Shown: piece by piece, positions 9,329 through 18,167 of the stretch
Layout of the letters: each line of letters begins with the position of its first letter
Position numbering within the stretch: position 1 is the first letter of the stretch
Assembly: GCF_030523985.1 (NCBI RefSeq)
Contig: NZ_JAUNHK010000014.1
Span: forward strand, 1 to 38,693
Direction of reading: 5' to 3'
DNA length: 38,693 nucleotides
DNA from: Deinococcus sp.
GTDB lineage: Bacteria > Deinococcota > Deinococci > Deinococcales > Deinococcaceae
Made by a program: the position numbers and the translations under genes
The notes under the pieces: model-generated
Databases searched by the model: none
Told to the model about the DNA's origin: nothing
What the model saw: only the letters and a program-made list of their open reading frames with translations

Positions 9329-10123
9329 ATGATGGAATCGATCAAGAAACTGCGCGAAATGACCGGCGCGGGCATGATGGACGTGAAGAAGGCTCTGGCC
9401 GACGCCGAGGGCAACGAGGAAAAAGCGGTGGCCCTGCTGCGCGAGCGCGGCATCGCCAAAGCCGTGAAGAAGGGTGACCGCGAAGCCAAGGAAGGCATCG
9501 TGCGTTTCGCTGTGGACGGCAACCGCGCCGCCATCGTCGAAGTGAACAGCGAAACCGACTTTGTGGCCCGCAACAGCGATTTCCAGGCCACCGTCGAGAA
9601 GCTGGCCCAGGCTGCCCTCGCCGCCAAGACCAGCGACCTCGAAGAGTTCAAGAGCTTCGTCGTGGACGGCGAAAGCGTGGGCGACATGGTGGCGGCTACC
9701 GCTGGCAAGATCGGCGAGAACATCGTCCTGAACCGCGTGGCCTACCTCGAAGGCAGCAACGTGGCAGGCTATGTCCACTCCAACGGCAAGATTGGCGTGC
9801 TGGTTGACCTGGCCGGCGGCGACGAAACCAAGGCCAAGGACGTGGCGCTGCACGTGGCCGCCGAGAACCCCCAGTACCTCACCCGCGAGGAAGTGGAAGC
9901 AGGCGACATCGACAAGGAGCGCGAAATCCTCACCAACAAGGCGCTGGCCGAGGGCAAGCCCCAGCAGATCGTCGAGAAGATCGTCGAAGGTCAAATCGGC
10001 AAGTTCTACCAGGAGCGCGTGTTGCCCGAGCAGAGCTTCGTCAAGGACGGCTCCATGACCATCGCCAAGTACCTGGGCGACGCCAAGGTCAACAAGTTCA
10101 TCCGTTTCCAAATCGGCGCGTAA
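9329..10123 (+). CDS. tsf: translation elongation factor Ts
   Basis: Nucleotide exchange factor that regenerates EF-Tu-GTP. The 264-residue protein has the N-terminal UBA-like domain (IKKLREMTGAGMMDVKKAL) and the core contact motif TDFVAR at 76-81, which inserts into EF-Tu; the C-terminal part completes the duplicated core. It is longer than the Thermus protein, fitting a two-subdomain core. GGAGG lies 8 bases before the first of two adjacent ATGs (9329 and 9332); I chose the first. A strong terminator follows. Confidence 0.97.
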   Translation: MMESIKKLREMTGAGMMDVKKALADAEGNEEKAVALLRERGIAKAVKKGDREAKEGIVRFAVDGNRAAIVEVNSETDFVARNSDFQATVEKLAQAALAAKTSDLEEFKSFVVDGESVGDMVAATAGKIGENIVLNRVAYLEGSNVAGYVHSNGKIGVLVDLAGGDETKAKDVALHVAAENPQYLTREEVEAGDIDKEREILTNKALAEGKPQQIVEKIVEGQIGKFYQERVLPEQSFVKDGSMTIAKYLGDAKVNKFIRFQIGA

Positions 10124-10131
10124 AAAAAGCG

Positions 10132-10155
10132 GGGGGAGTCATTCCCCCTTTTTTT
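10132..10155 (+). terminator. intrinsic terminator after tsf
   Basis: GGGGGA (10132-10137), loop GTCAT, TCCCCC (10143-10148), then seven T. It begins eight bases after the tsf stop codon. Confidence 0.9.
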
Positions 10156-10225
10156 CGGGCCGCGTGTCCAACGGTTCCGGCGGCCCCAGGTGGGGGAGCG
10201 CCGGAGTTTTGCTGTGGGAGTTCCT

Positions 10226-10933
10226 ATGTTTAAACGAGTACTGCTCAAGCTGTCGGGTGAATTCCTGGCGAACGAAAACGGCTTTGGGATCAATCCCGAC
10301 ACCACGGCGCGGCTGGCCCGCCTGATTATCGGGGCGCTGGAAGGCACCGACGTAGAACTGGCAGTGGTCATCGGCGGCGGCAACCTGTGGCGCGGCGCCC
10401 GCAACGGTCAGGGGATGGACCCCGCGACGGCGGACTACATCGGCATGCTGGGCACGGTCATGAATGCGATGGCCCTGCAAGACGCGATGGAAGCGGCAGG
10501 CCGCCCGACCCGCGTCATGAGCGCCATTCAGATGCAGCAGGTGGCCGAACCCTACATTCGCCGCCGGGCCATGCGCCACCTCGAAAAGGGTCGCGTGGTG
10601 ATTTTCGGTGGCGGCAACGGTGCGCCTTTCTTCACCACCGACACCACCAGCACACTACGGGCGCTCGAAGTGGGGGCCGACGTGGTACTGATGGCGAAAA
10701 ACAAGGTGGACGGCGTGTACGATTCCGACCCCCGCAAGAACCCGGACGCCAAGCTGATTAAGAACATCACCCACCTGCAAGTCGTCGAGCAACGCCTCGA
10801 AGTGATGGACGCCACCGCCCTGACCCTGTGCATGGACAAGGGGCTGCCCATCGTGGTCTTCGATATTTTCCAGGAGGGCAACCTGGCCCGCCTGTTCCGG
10901 GGCGAGCGCGTCGGCACCCTTATTCAAAGCTGA
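10226..10933 (+). CDS. pyrH: UMP kinase
   Basis: Phosphorylates UMP to UDP with ATP; a hexameric amino acid kinase family enzyme, usually GTP-activated and UTP-inhibited. The 235 residues show KLSGEFL (8-14), VIGGGNLWRG, the IFGGGNGAPFFTTDTT nucleotide-binding segment, and KVDGVYDSDPRKNPDA. The reading frame is open further upstream, but the start at 10226 is supported by GGGAG six bases before it and by the family N-terminus MFKRVLLKLSGE. It lies downstream of the tsf terminator, so it needs read-through or its own promoter. frr follows, the usual neighbour. Confidence 0.97.
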   Translation: MFKRVLLKLSGEFLANENGFGINPDTTARLARLIIGALEGTDVELAVVIGGGNLWRGARNGQGMDPATADYIGMLGTVMNAMALQDAMEAAGRPTRVMSAIQMQQVAEPYIRRRAMRHLEKGRVVIFGGGNGAPFFTTDTTSTLRALEVGADVVLMAKNKVDGVYDSDPRKNPDAKLIKNITHLQVVEQRLEVMDATALTLCMDKGLPIVVFDIFQEGNLARLFRGERVGTLIQS

Positions 10934-10952
10934 GGGCAGGGCCGCCCTGTTC

Positions 10953-10958
10953 TAGAAT
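10953..10958 (+). promoter_or_regulatory. candidate -10 box upstream of frr
   Basis: TAGAAT in the 60-base pyrH-frr gap, in the context TGTTCTAGAAT that resembles the other -10 boxes of this window. A start near 10965 would leave a leader of about 30 bases carrying the frr Shine-Dalgarno site. No good -35 box. Confidence 0.35.
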
Positions 10959-10993
10959 CAGCCCCATTCCGAGTTCAATCTGGAGGAAATGAC

Positions 10994-11545
10994 ATGGCAG
11001 ATATGAAAAGCATTCAGGCCGATGCCCGCGAAAAGATGAGCAAGGCCATCGAAGCCTTTGAAAACAACCTCAGCGTGCTGCGCACGGGCCGCGCCAACCC
11101 CGGCATTCTGAAAAAAGTGCTGGTGGACTACTACGGCTCGACCATGCCGATTGATCAGGTTGCCAGCATCACCACGCCTGATGCCCGCACACTGGTCATC
11201 ACCCCCTGGGACCGGGGCGCACTCAACCCCATCGAGAAGGCCATCCGCGACTCCGACCTGGGTCTGAACCCCAACAACAAGGGCGACACCATCTTCATCA
11301 GCCTGCCCATGCTGACCGAGGAGCGCCGCAAGGACCTCGTCAAGAACGCCAAGAACTACGCCGAGGAAGCCCGCATCGCCGTGCGTAACCTGCGCAAGCA
11401 CGCGCTGGACGAGGTCAAGAAGGTCGAAGGTCTGGGCGAGGACGACATCAAGCGCGGTGAAGCCGACGTGCAGAAAATCACCGACGAGTTCATCGCCAAG
11501 GTGGACAGCGTGTTCCACAAGAAAGAGCAGGAAATCCTAGGTTGA
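10994..11545 (+). CDS. frr: ribosome recycling factor
   Basis: With EF-G, splits the post-termination ribosome. The 183-residue length and sequence are typical: helical domain I begins with DAREKMSKAIEAFENNL, and the strongly conserved LRTGRANPGIL and YYGSTMPIDQVASI follow; the C-terminus has RNLRKHALDEVKK and TDEFIAKVD. GGAGG lies eight bases before the ATG. cdsA starts about 50 bases further on, in the conserved order pyrH-frr-cdsA-dxr-rseP. Confidence 0.98.
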   Translation: MADMKSIQADAREKMSKAIEAFENNLSVLRTGRANPGILKKVLVDYYGSTMPIDQVASITTPDARTLVITPWDRGALNPIEKAIRDSDLGLNPNNKGDTIFISLPMLTEERRKDLVKNAKNYAEEARIAVRNLRKHALDEVKKVEGLGEDDIKRGEADVQKITDEFIAKVDSVFHKKEQEILG

Positions 11546-11597
11546 TGGCGGGCAGCCGGGCGGGGGAGAGGGCGCTGCGCCCTGACGGGAGGCGGCC

Positions 11598-12431
11598 TTG
11601 GAATCCCTGAGCACCCGCGTCCTGACCAGCGTGGTCGGCTTCGTCATCGTCAGCGTGGTCGTCTGGATAGGCTGGTACGCCATGCTCCCGGCGCTGGTGG
11701 CCGTGTCCATCTTCGGCCTGCACGAGTATTTCCGAATGCTCGACCGCAACGACCTGGACGTGCGCCGCCTGAGCGTGGGGCTGTTCGGCGCGGCGCTGAT
11801 TGTCGCCAGTCTGCCGATGCTGGCCGATACCCCCCCCTGGCCCGGCGGTTCCTGGCGCGAAGTGGTTCTCAGCATCGCGGTGGGGGCACTGCTGGTGCTG
11901 GAAGTCATCAACCCCGGCGAGCGGCCCCTGGAGCGGGTGGTGTACTCGCTGTTTGGGCTGCTCTACATTCCCTGGTTGCTGGGCTACTTTCTGCTGCTGC
12001 GCTACTCGCCCAATGCCGACGAAGGACTGCTCTACTTCGCCCTGCCTTTGCTGGCGACCTTCGCGGCCGACATCGGTGGCTTCTTTGCAGGTCATTTCTT
12101 CGGCAAACGCAAACTGGCACCCGAGGTCAGCCCCGGCAAAACGGTGGAGGGCGCGGTGGGCGGGCTGGTCTTCAGCTTTCTGGTCGTGCTGATGGTCAGT
12201 CAGGTGGCGGACATCTGGAACCCGCTTCAGGCGTTTCTCTACTCCATTGTGGTGGCGAGCGCCTCGCAACTGGGCGACCTCTCCGAGAGTCTCATCAAGC
12301 GGGCACTGCGGACCAAGGACAGTGGCAACAGCCTGCCCGGTCACGGCGGCTTTCTCGACCGCCTCGACAGCTTGATGTTCGCGGTTCCGGCGACCTACTT
12401 CTTCCTGAATATCAGCACGTTTGGGCGCTAG
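11598..12431 (+). CDS. cdsA: phosphatidate cytidylyltransferase (CDP-diglyceride synthase)
   Basis: Integral membrane enzyme making CDP-diacylglycerol from phosphatidate and CTP, the branch point of phospholipid synthesis. The 277 residues are mostly hydrophobic segments, and the C-terminal family signature is intact: SLIKRALRTKDSG followed by LPGHGGFLDRLDS (about 230-256), holding the conserved Lys, Asp and the metal-binding GHGG..DR. The start is TTG at 11598, preceded by GGGAGG; no ATG or GTG gives a better fit. A strong terminator follows, so dxr is transcribed separately. Confidence 0.95.
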   Translation: MESLSTRVLTSVVGFVIVSVVVWIGWYAMLPALVAVSIFGLHEYFRMLDRNDLDVRRLSVGLFGAALIVASLPMLADTPPWPGGSWREVVLSIAVGALLVLEVINPGERPLERVVYSLFGLLYIPWLLGYFLLLRYSPNADEGLLYFALPLLATFAADIGGFFAGHFFGKRKLAPEVSPGKTVEGAVGGLVFSFLVVLMVSQVADIWNPLQAFLYSIVVASASQLGDLSESLIKRALRTKDSGNSLPGHGGFLDRLDSLMFAVPATYFFLNISTFGR

Positions 12432-12452
12432 AACAGACTCTGACAGCAACGG

Positions 12453-12479
12453 ATCCAGCCTCCTCAGGGCTGGATTTTT
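12453..12479 (+). terminator. intrinsic terminator after cdsA
   Basis: ATCCAGCC (12453-12460), 7-base loop, GGCTGGAT (12468-12475), with a T run to 12479. A perfect 8-bp stem. Confidence 0.92.
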
Positions 12480-12500
12480 GCTTGCTCACCGTTTCCGTAA

Positions 12501-12521
12501 ATTTCAATTTATATTTCAATT
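12501..12521 (+). repeat. AT-rich direct repeat upstream of dxr
   Basis: Two perfect copies of ATTTCAATT (12501-12509 and 12513-12521) spaced by TAT, a 12-base period, in an AT-rich island of about 60 bases that contrasts with the surrounding GC-rich DNA. It could be a regulator-binding site or an upstream promoter element for dxr; nothing further is seen. Confidence 0.4.
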
Positions 12522-12579
12522 GCATTGAGTCCGAATACAAAGATGGAATCGCCCTCCCTTTTTTCCCGCCAGAGCCGCG

Positions 12580-12585
12580 TAGCAT
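12580..12585 (+). promoter_or_regulatory. -10 box of a leaderless promoter for dxr
   Basis: TAGCAT lies exactly 7 bases before GTG at 12593, with no Shine-Dalgarno site. The box overlaps the alternative ATG at 12584, which makes that ATG an unlikely start. Confidence 0.45.
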
Positions 12586-12592
12586 GGCGGAC

Positions 12593-13768
12593 GTGAGACT
12601 TACCGTTCTGGGCAGTACAGGCAGCATCGGCACGCAAACCCTGGATATAGCGCGGGAACGCGGCTACCGCGTCGGCGTGTTGGCAGCGGGGCGGAACCTC
12701 GACCTGCTGGCCGCACAGGTGCAGGAATTTCAGCCCGAACTGGTCAGCGTGGACGAATCGGTGCTGGCCCAAGCCAGAGCGCAGTTACCGGGCGTGCGCG
12801 TCATCGCCGACCCCAGCGAAGCCGCTACTGTCCCCGCCGATGTGGTCGTGAACGCCATGTCGGGCCTGATTGGACTGCCCCCCACCCGCGCCGCGCTGGA
12901 ACACGGTCAGGCGGTGGCCCTCGCGACCAAGGAAGCGATGGTCACCGCCGCTCACCTGATGTGGGAAGCGGCGAAGAAAGGCGGCGGGCGCGTGGTGCCG
13001 ATTGATTCCGAACATACCGGGGTTTATCAGTGCCTGACCGGGGAAGACATGGCAGACGTGGCCGAGGTCATCCTGACCGCGTCGGGTGGCCCGTTTCGTG
13101 AAGGCCCCGCCGACCTGAGTCACGTGACGCCCGCGCAGGCGCTCAAGCATCCGTCGTGGAGCATGGGGCCCAAAGTGACGATTGACAGCTCCACCCTGTT
13201 CAACAAGGGGCTGGAGGTCATGGAATGCGCCGCCCTCTACGGCCTGCCGATGTCGAAAGTGGGCGTGGTGGTGCATCCCCAGAGCATCGTTCACGCGGCG
13301 GTGCGACTGCGCGACGGCAGCCTGAAAGCCCAGTTCGGCCCCACCGATATGCGCCTCCCCATCGCCTATGCCATAGACGCGGCCCCTGCCGGAATGCAGA
13401 GTCCCGGCGACGTGCGCGGGGCGCGGCGCGGCGGTGAGGTCGGCAGGCATCTGGGCTGGCCCCTGCTGGGACACTGGGACTTCTATGCCCCTGACCTGAA
13501 CCGTTTTCCCTGTCTGGCTCTGGCGTACCGGGCGGGCGAAGCAGGCGGGCTGGCCCCGGTGGCCCTCAATGCCGCCGACGAAATCGCGGTGGACGCCTTC
13601 CTGGCAGGCCAAATCGGTTATCTGGACATTCCCCGTGTGCTGGAGCGTGTGCTGGACGACACCCCTGCCGGAGAACTGAGCTGGGACAGTCTGACGCAGA
13701 CCGACGCCTGGGCCAGAGCGCGGGCGCGGGAACTGTGCGCCACTTCTCTGGGCGGGGGGCAGGCATGA
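12593..13768 (+). CDS. dxr: 1-deoxy-D-xylulose 5-phosphate reductoisomerase
   Basis: Converts DXP to 2-C-methyl-D-erythritol 4-phosphate with NADPH, the committed step of the MEP isoprenoid pathway. From GTG 12593 the protein is 391 residues. It has the NADPH loop GSTGSIG (7-13), the metal ligand region DSEHTG (138-143), GPKVTIDSSTLFNKGLEVME (about 192-212) and HPQSIVH (about 228-234). The start is uncertain: the frame is open upstream to 12482, and ATG 12584 would add three residues (MADV...). I chose GTG 12593 because the protein then begins MRLTVLGSTG, like relatives, and a -10 box lies 7 bases before it. The stop overlaps the rseP start. Confidence 0.93.
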   Translation: MRLTVLGSTGSIGTQTLDIARERGYRVGVLAAGRNLDLLAAQVQEFQPELVSVDESVLAQARAQLPGVRVIADPSEAATVPADVVVNAMSGLIGLPPTRAALEHGQAVALATKEAMVTAAHLMWEAAKKGGGRVVPIDSEHTGVYQCLTGEDMADVAEVILTASGGPFREGPADLSHVTPAQALKHPSWSMGPKVTIDSSTLFNKGLEVMECAALYGLPMSKVGVVVHPQSIVHAAVRLRDGSLKAQFGPTDMRLPIAYAIDAAPAGMQSPGDVRGARRGGEVGRHLGWPLLGHWDFYAPDLNRFPCLALAYRAGEAGGLAPVALNAADEIAVDAFLAGQIGYLDIPRVLERVLDDTPAGELSWDSLTQTDAWARARARELCATSLGGGQA

Positions 13769-14883
13769 ACGTGATTCAGGGCATCGCGGCGGCACTCACG
13801 CCCCTGGGCTTGCTGTGGACGGCCATCATCTTCGGCGTTTCGGTCTTCCTGCACGAACTGGCGCACTATGCGGCGGCCCGTGCCCAGGGCGTGCGGGTGA
13901 ACTCCTTCTCGGTGGGCATGGGGCCAGTGCTGTTCAAGCGGAGATGGAAAGGCACCGTATGGCGCGTTTCGGCGCTGCCGCTGGGCGGGTACGTCGAAAT
14001 TGACGGCATGGCCCCCGAAGAAGGGCCGGGCGGCGAACTTCGCCATCCCACACGCGGTTTTGCGGCACTGCCCGCCTGGGGCAAGGTCGCCATTCTGCTG
14101 GCGGGGCCGCTGACCAACCTGCTGCTCACGCTCATTCTGATGACGACCAGTTTCACCGCGCAGGGCGTTCCGGCGCTGGACCGTGCCCGTATCGAGAGCG
14201 TGCAAGCGGGTTCACGGGCGCAGGCCCTCGGGTTGCAGGCGGGGGACGTGATTACTGCCGTAGACGGTCAGTCCCTCCCCGAAACGCGGCAGGTCGGCGG
14301 CGAACAGGTGGCCGGCTACGAGGGCGTGGGCCTGGCGCTCAGGCAGGCGGGTCGCCACACCTTTACGGTGGTGCGGGGGAAGGAAGTCAAGCAGGTGGCC
14401 TTCGACTGGCAGCCCACACTGAACGGCAAGCGGCAACTGCTGGGCATCCGCTACGGCCCAGACGTGCGGAAGGTCGGGGTCGGGGCGGCTTTCGTCACCT
14501 CGCTGGACACGACGGTGCAGGCCGTGCCGCAACTCGTCAGGGCGTTTACGGGCCTATTCAAGAAGTTCTTCACCCTCGACATCTCGCAAGACCAGAACGT
14601 GAGTGGCCCCATCGGAACCGCCGAGGTTATCAGCCGCGCTGCCGCACTCAGCCCCTGGGCGCTGGTGCAGGTCGCCACGCTGCTCAACCTGTCGCTGGCC
14701 TTCTTCAACCTGCTTCCGATTCCGGGGCTGGACGGCGGGCGCATCCTGCTGGTGCTGGTGGGGGCGCTGCGGGGCCGCCCGCTCAGCTTTCAGCAGGAAC
14801 AGGCCATCAATTTCGGCGGCTTCGCCTTCGTGATGCTGCTCACCCTGTTCGTGTTGGTGCGCGATGTGAGCCGCTTTTTTTAG
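13765..14883 (+). CDS. rseP: RIP zinc metalloprotease RseP (site-2 protease family)
   Basis: Membrane-embedded protease for regulated intramembrane proteolysis, typically of anti-sigma factors or signal-peptide remnants. The 372 residues show the zinc site HELAH at 30-34 in the first membrane segment, one PDZ domain (about 135-215, with ARIESVQAGSRAQALGLQAG), and the third zinc ligand in NLLPIPGLDGGRI (about 315-327). The ATG at 13765 overlaps the dxr TGA (ATGA) and follows a GGGGGG tract. The single PDZ domain differs from the two in E. coli RseP. The substrate cannot be inferred. The dxr-rseP pairing is widely conserved. Confidence 0.93.
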   Translation: MNVIQGIAAALTPLGLLWTAIIFGVSVFLHELAHYAAARAQGVRVNSFSVGMGPVLFKRRWKGTVWRVSALPLGGYVEIDGMAPEEGPGGELRHPTRGFAALPAWGKVAILLAGPLTNLLLTLILMTTSFTAQGVPALDRARIESVQAGSRAQALGLQAGDVITAVDGQSLPETRQVGGEQVAGYEGVGLALRQAGRHTFTVVRGKEVKQVAFDWQPTLNGKRQLLGIRYGPDVRKVGVGAAFVTSLDTTVQAVPQLVRAFTGLFKKFFTLDISQDQNVSGPIGTAEVISRAAALSPWALVQVATLLNLSLAFFNLLPIPGLDGGRILLVLVGALRGRPLSFQQEQAINFGGFAFVMLLTLFVLVRDVSRFF

Positions 14884-14925
14884 AACGCGGGGCAATCGAA
14901 AGGGTTCGTCCAATTCCTGGCAAGT

Positions 14926-14953
14926 GGGGGAGAGCGTCACAGCTCCCCCTTTT
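14926..14953 (+). terminator. intrinsic terminator after rseP
   Basis: GGGGGAG (14926-14932), 10-base loop, CTCCCCC (14943-14949), then TTTT. It separates rseP from the nuo operon. Confidence 0.85.
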
Positions 14954-15236
14954 CTTTACCCTTTCCTCTTCTCCCTCTGCCCCCGATTTTTCCCGTCCAG
15001 GACACACGGTAATGCCCAGGTGCCATCATTTGAAACGGTGTGCCGCCTTCATGAGACCGTCAAGTGGCGGCACCCCTCAAAAAAGACGTCAATTGTGAGG
15101 AACACGTGGTAAAACTGTAGGTGTTCCACAGTTCAAGCTGACGTCAGCCCCCTCTCTTTTTTTGTCACAGCTCGTGCGCGATTTCACGAGCTTCGGCAAG
15201 CCAAAGGGAACCCTGGGGTCAGGAGGAGGGAGAAGC
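14954..15236 (+). promoter_or_regulatory. nuo operon upstream region with nested inverted repeats
   Basis: No gene is seen here; this is the upstream region of a 14-gene operon. GTGCCGCC (15040-15047) / GGCGGCAC (15066-15073) is a perfect 8-bp inverted repeat. GGAACAC (15099-15105) / GTGTTCC (15121-15127) and AACTGT (15113-15118) / ACAGTT (15128-15133) are perfect and interlocked, so they cannot both form as hairpins. GCTGACGTCAGC (15137-15148) is a perfect 12-bp palindrome, and a second GACGTCA half lies near 15085. No convincing -35/-10 pair was found. These are candidate operators or leader RNA structures. Confidence 0.5.
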
Positions 15237-15599
<363 letters not shown>

Positions 15600-15614
15600 A
15601 GAATGTAGATGGTC

Positions 15615-15664
15615 GATGGGTGATGGTTGATGGAGAAATCAGCCTCCATCAACTATCACCCATC
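15615..15664 (+). repeat. 21-bp-stem hairpin between nuoA and nuoB
   Basis: Arms at 15615-15635 and 15644-15664 are complementary at every position but one, which is a G-U wobble in RNA; the loop is 8 bases. The arms are built from GATGG/GGTGAT-like low-complexity units. It lies in the 94-base gap between two genes of an otherwise tightly overlapped operon. No T-tract follows, so it is not a standard terminator; RNA processing or mRNA stabilisation is possible. Confidence 0.7.
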
Positions 15665-15693
15665 ACCTATCAACCCATGCTGGAGGCTGCCCT

Positions 15694-16235
<542 letters not shown>

Positions 16236-16239
<4 letters not shown>

Positions 16240-16907
16240 CCGGGACGGACACTGCGGGAGAAGTCAGCCTCAAGGACATGGCGTCCCGCTCGACCCGCCG
16301 CTTGGCCGAGAGCCGCGACGTGGCCCCGCTGCTGGCCGAACTGGGCTTGCAGGCCGAGGGCGGTCTGGAACCCACCGCGACTGTCGAGGCGGGCCAACTG
16401 GTCAGCGTAGCCAGTCAACTCAAGGCCCGTGGTTTCGTGCTGCTGGACGTGATTGGGGTGGACTACTCGCGCTACGCCGCGCCCCGGCCCAAGCCTTTCG
16501 GCGTGCTGTACAGCGTGGTGCATCCGCGTGACCACCGCCGCCTGTTTCTGCGGGTGTGGCTGGACGACGGCGAAGCGGTAAGCAGCCTGTTCCCGGTCTG
16601 GAAGTCGGCCAACTATCTGGAACGCGAAACGTTCGACCTGCTGGGCATCGAATTCACCGGACATCCCGACCTGCGCAAGGTGCTGACGCCCGACGACCTC
16701 GAAGGCCACCCGCTGCGTAAGGATTTCCCGCTGGGCGAGACGCCGACCCTTTTCCGTGACGGGCGCTTCCTTGACCCTGCCGCGTTCCGGGCGGGCCTGA
16801 ACGGGCAGCAGCGCGGGCTGACCGGCTACCGGGGCGAGATGCGCCGGGGCGAACGCACCCGCGAAGACATTCTGCCGCCCGTGATGCCCCAGGGAGGTGC
16901 CAAGTGA
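16236..16907 (+). CDS. nuoC: NADH-quinone oxidoreductase subunit C
   Basis: 30-kDa-type subunit (Nqo5) of the complex I connecting module; it carries no cofactor. The family signature ERETFDLLGIEFTGHPDLR and ...LEGHPLRKDFPL is at about 129-170 of 223 residues. The ATG at 16236 overlaps the nuoB stop; the reading frame is open further upstream but that part runs inside nuoB. It is separate from nuoD, as in Thermus and unlike the NuoCD fusion of E. coli. An extra basic C-terminal tail of about 50 residues follows the signature. Confidence 0.96.
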
Positions 16908-18118
16908 CCGTGACCACGCCAGCGGGAACCCAACCCGCCGAAAGCCTGCTGCACACCGAGATGATGTCGCTGAACGTGGGGCCGCAGCACCCTTCCACCC
17001 ACGGCGTGCTGCGCCTGGTGGTGGACATGGACGGCGAATATGTCACCCGCGTCGAGCCGCACATGGGCTACCTGCACACCGGCTTCGAAAAGACGATGGA
17101 AAACCGCACCTACCAGCAGGGGGTGACCTACGCGCCGCGCACCGACTACCTGCACTCGTTCTCGCACGAACTGGCCTACGTGCTGAGCGTGGAAAAACTG
17201 CTGGGCGCAGAAGTGCCCGACCGCGCCAACGTGGTGCGCGTGATTCTGCACGAGCTGGGGCGGATGCACAGCCACACGGTCTTCGTCGGGACGGGCCTGC
17301 TCGACCTAGGGGCACTCACACCGTTCTTCTACGCCTTCCGCGAGAAGGAAGCCATTCAAGACCTGTTCGAGGCGGTCTGCGGCTACCGCATGAACCAGGG
17401 CTATTTCCGCGTCGGTGGCCTCGCCCGCGACATTCCCGAGGACTGGCCGGGGCGCGTCGAAAAATTCCTGGAGCAGATGGAGCGTGGCGTAGAGGAGTAC
17501 ACCAACCTCTTTGCCAATAACCCCATCTTCCTCGACCGGGCCAAGGGCGTCGGCGTGATTCCCTCGGACGTGGCGCTCGACCTGGGTTTGACCGGGCCGA
17601 ACCTCCGCGCTTCGGGCGTGCCGCTCGACAACCGCAAGGACAACCCCTACTGCGGCTTCGAGGGGTACGACTTCAACGTGGTGACGAGTCAGGACGGCGA
17701 CAGCCTCGCCCGCTTCAACATGCGCCTGCTGGAATTCGGCGAAAGCATCAAGATTATTCGTCAGGCGCTGAAAAAGCTCAAACCGGGGCCGGTCAAAGAC
17801 CCCAACCGAAAAATCAGCCTGCCGCCGCGCCACGAGCTCGAAACCAGCATGGAAGCGGTCATCCACCACTTCAAGCTGGTCACCGAGGGCTTCCACCCGC
17901 CGCTGGGCGAGGCGTATGTGCCTATCGAGTCCGCACGCGGCGAGGTCGGCTACTACGTCATCTCCGACGGCGGCTCCATGCCCTACCGCGTCAAGATTCG
18001 GGCGCCCAGTTTCGTCAACCTGCAAGCCCTGGAATATGCCTGCGTGGGCGTGCAGTTTGCCGACCTGATTACCATCCTGGCGACGATTGACCCGGTGCTG
18101 GGAGACGTGGACAGGTGA
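16904..18118 (+). CDS. nuoD: NADH-quinone oxidoreductase subunit D
   Basis: 49-kDa subunit (Nqo4), descended from the NiFe-hydrogenase large subunit. It forms the quinone-binding site with NuoB. The 404-residue protein has NVGPQHPSTHGVLRLV near residue 26, HMGYLHTGFEKTMENRTY, and the C-terminal RVKIRAPSFVNLQAL and FADLITILATIDPVLGDVDR typical of the family. The start is GTG at 16904, overlapping the nuoC TGA (GTGA). The hydrogenase-type nickel cysteines are absent, as expected for complex I. Confidence 0.97.
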   Translation: MTVTTPAGTQPAESLLHTEMMSLNVGPQHPSTHGVLRLVVDMDGEYVTRVEPHMGYLHTGFEKTMENRTYQQGVTYAPRTDYLHSFSHELAYVLSVEKLLGAEVPDRANVVRVILHELGRMHSHTVFVGTGLLDLGALTPFFYAFREKEAIQDLFEAVCGYRMNQGYFRVGGLARDIPEDWPGRVEKFLEQMERGVEEYTNLFANNPIFLDRAKGVGVIPSDVALDLGLTGPNLRASGVPLDNRKDNPYCGFEGYDFNVVTSQDGDSLARFNMRLLEFGESIKIIRQALKKLKPGPVKDPNRKISLPPRHELETSMEAVIHHFKLVTEGFHPPLGEAYVPIESARGEVGYYVISDGGSMPYRVKIRAPSFVNLQALEYACVGVQFADLITILATIDPVLGDVDR

Positions 18119-18167
18119 GCGGCTTTTTGTCCGCTCAGCGCCTTTCAAATCAAGGAGCAAGGCCACT

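Noticed and set aside
12482..12583. Upstream extension of the dxr frame
   Set aside because: The extension crosses the AT-rich repeat island and does not resemble the family N-terminus.
14954..15236. FNR/CRP-type operator (TGTGA-N6-TCACA) upstream of nuoA
   Set aside because: Only isolated half-sites (TGTGA near 15094, TCACA near 15165) are present, too far apart for one site.
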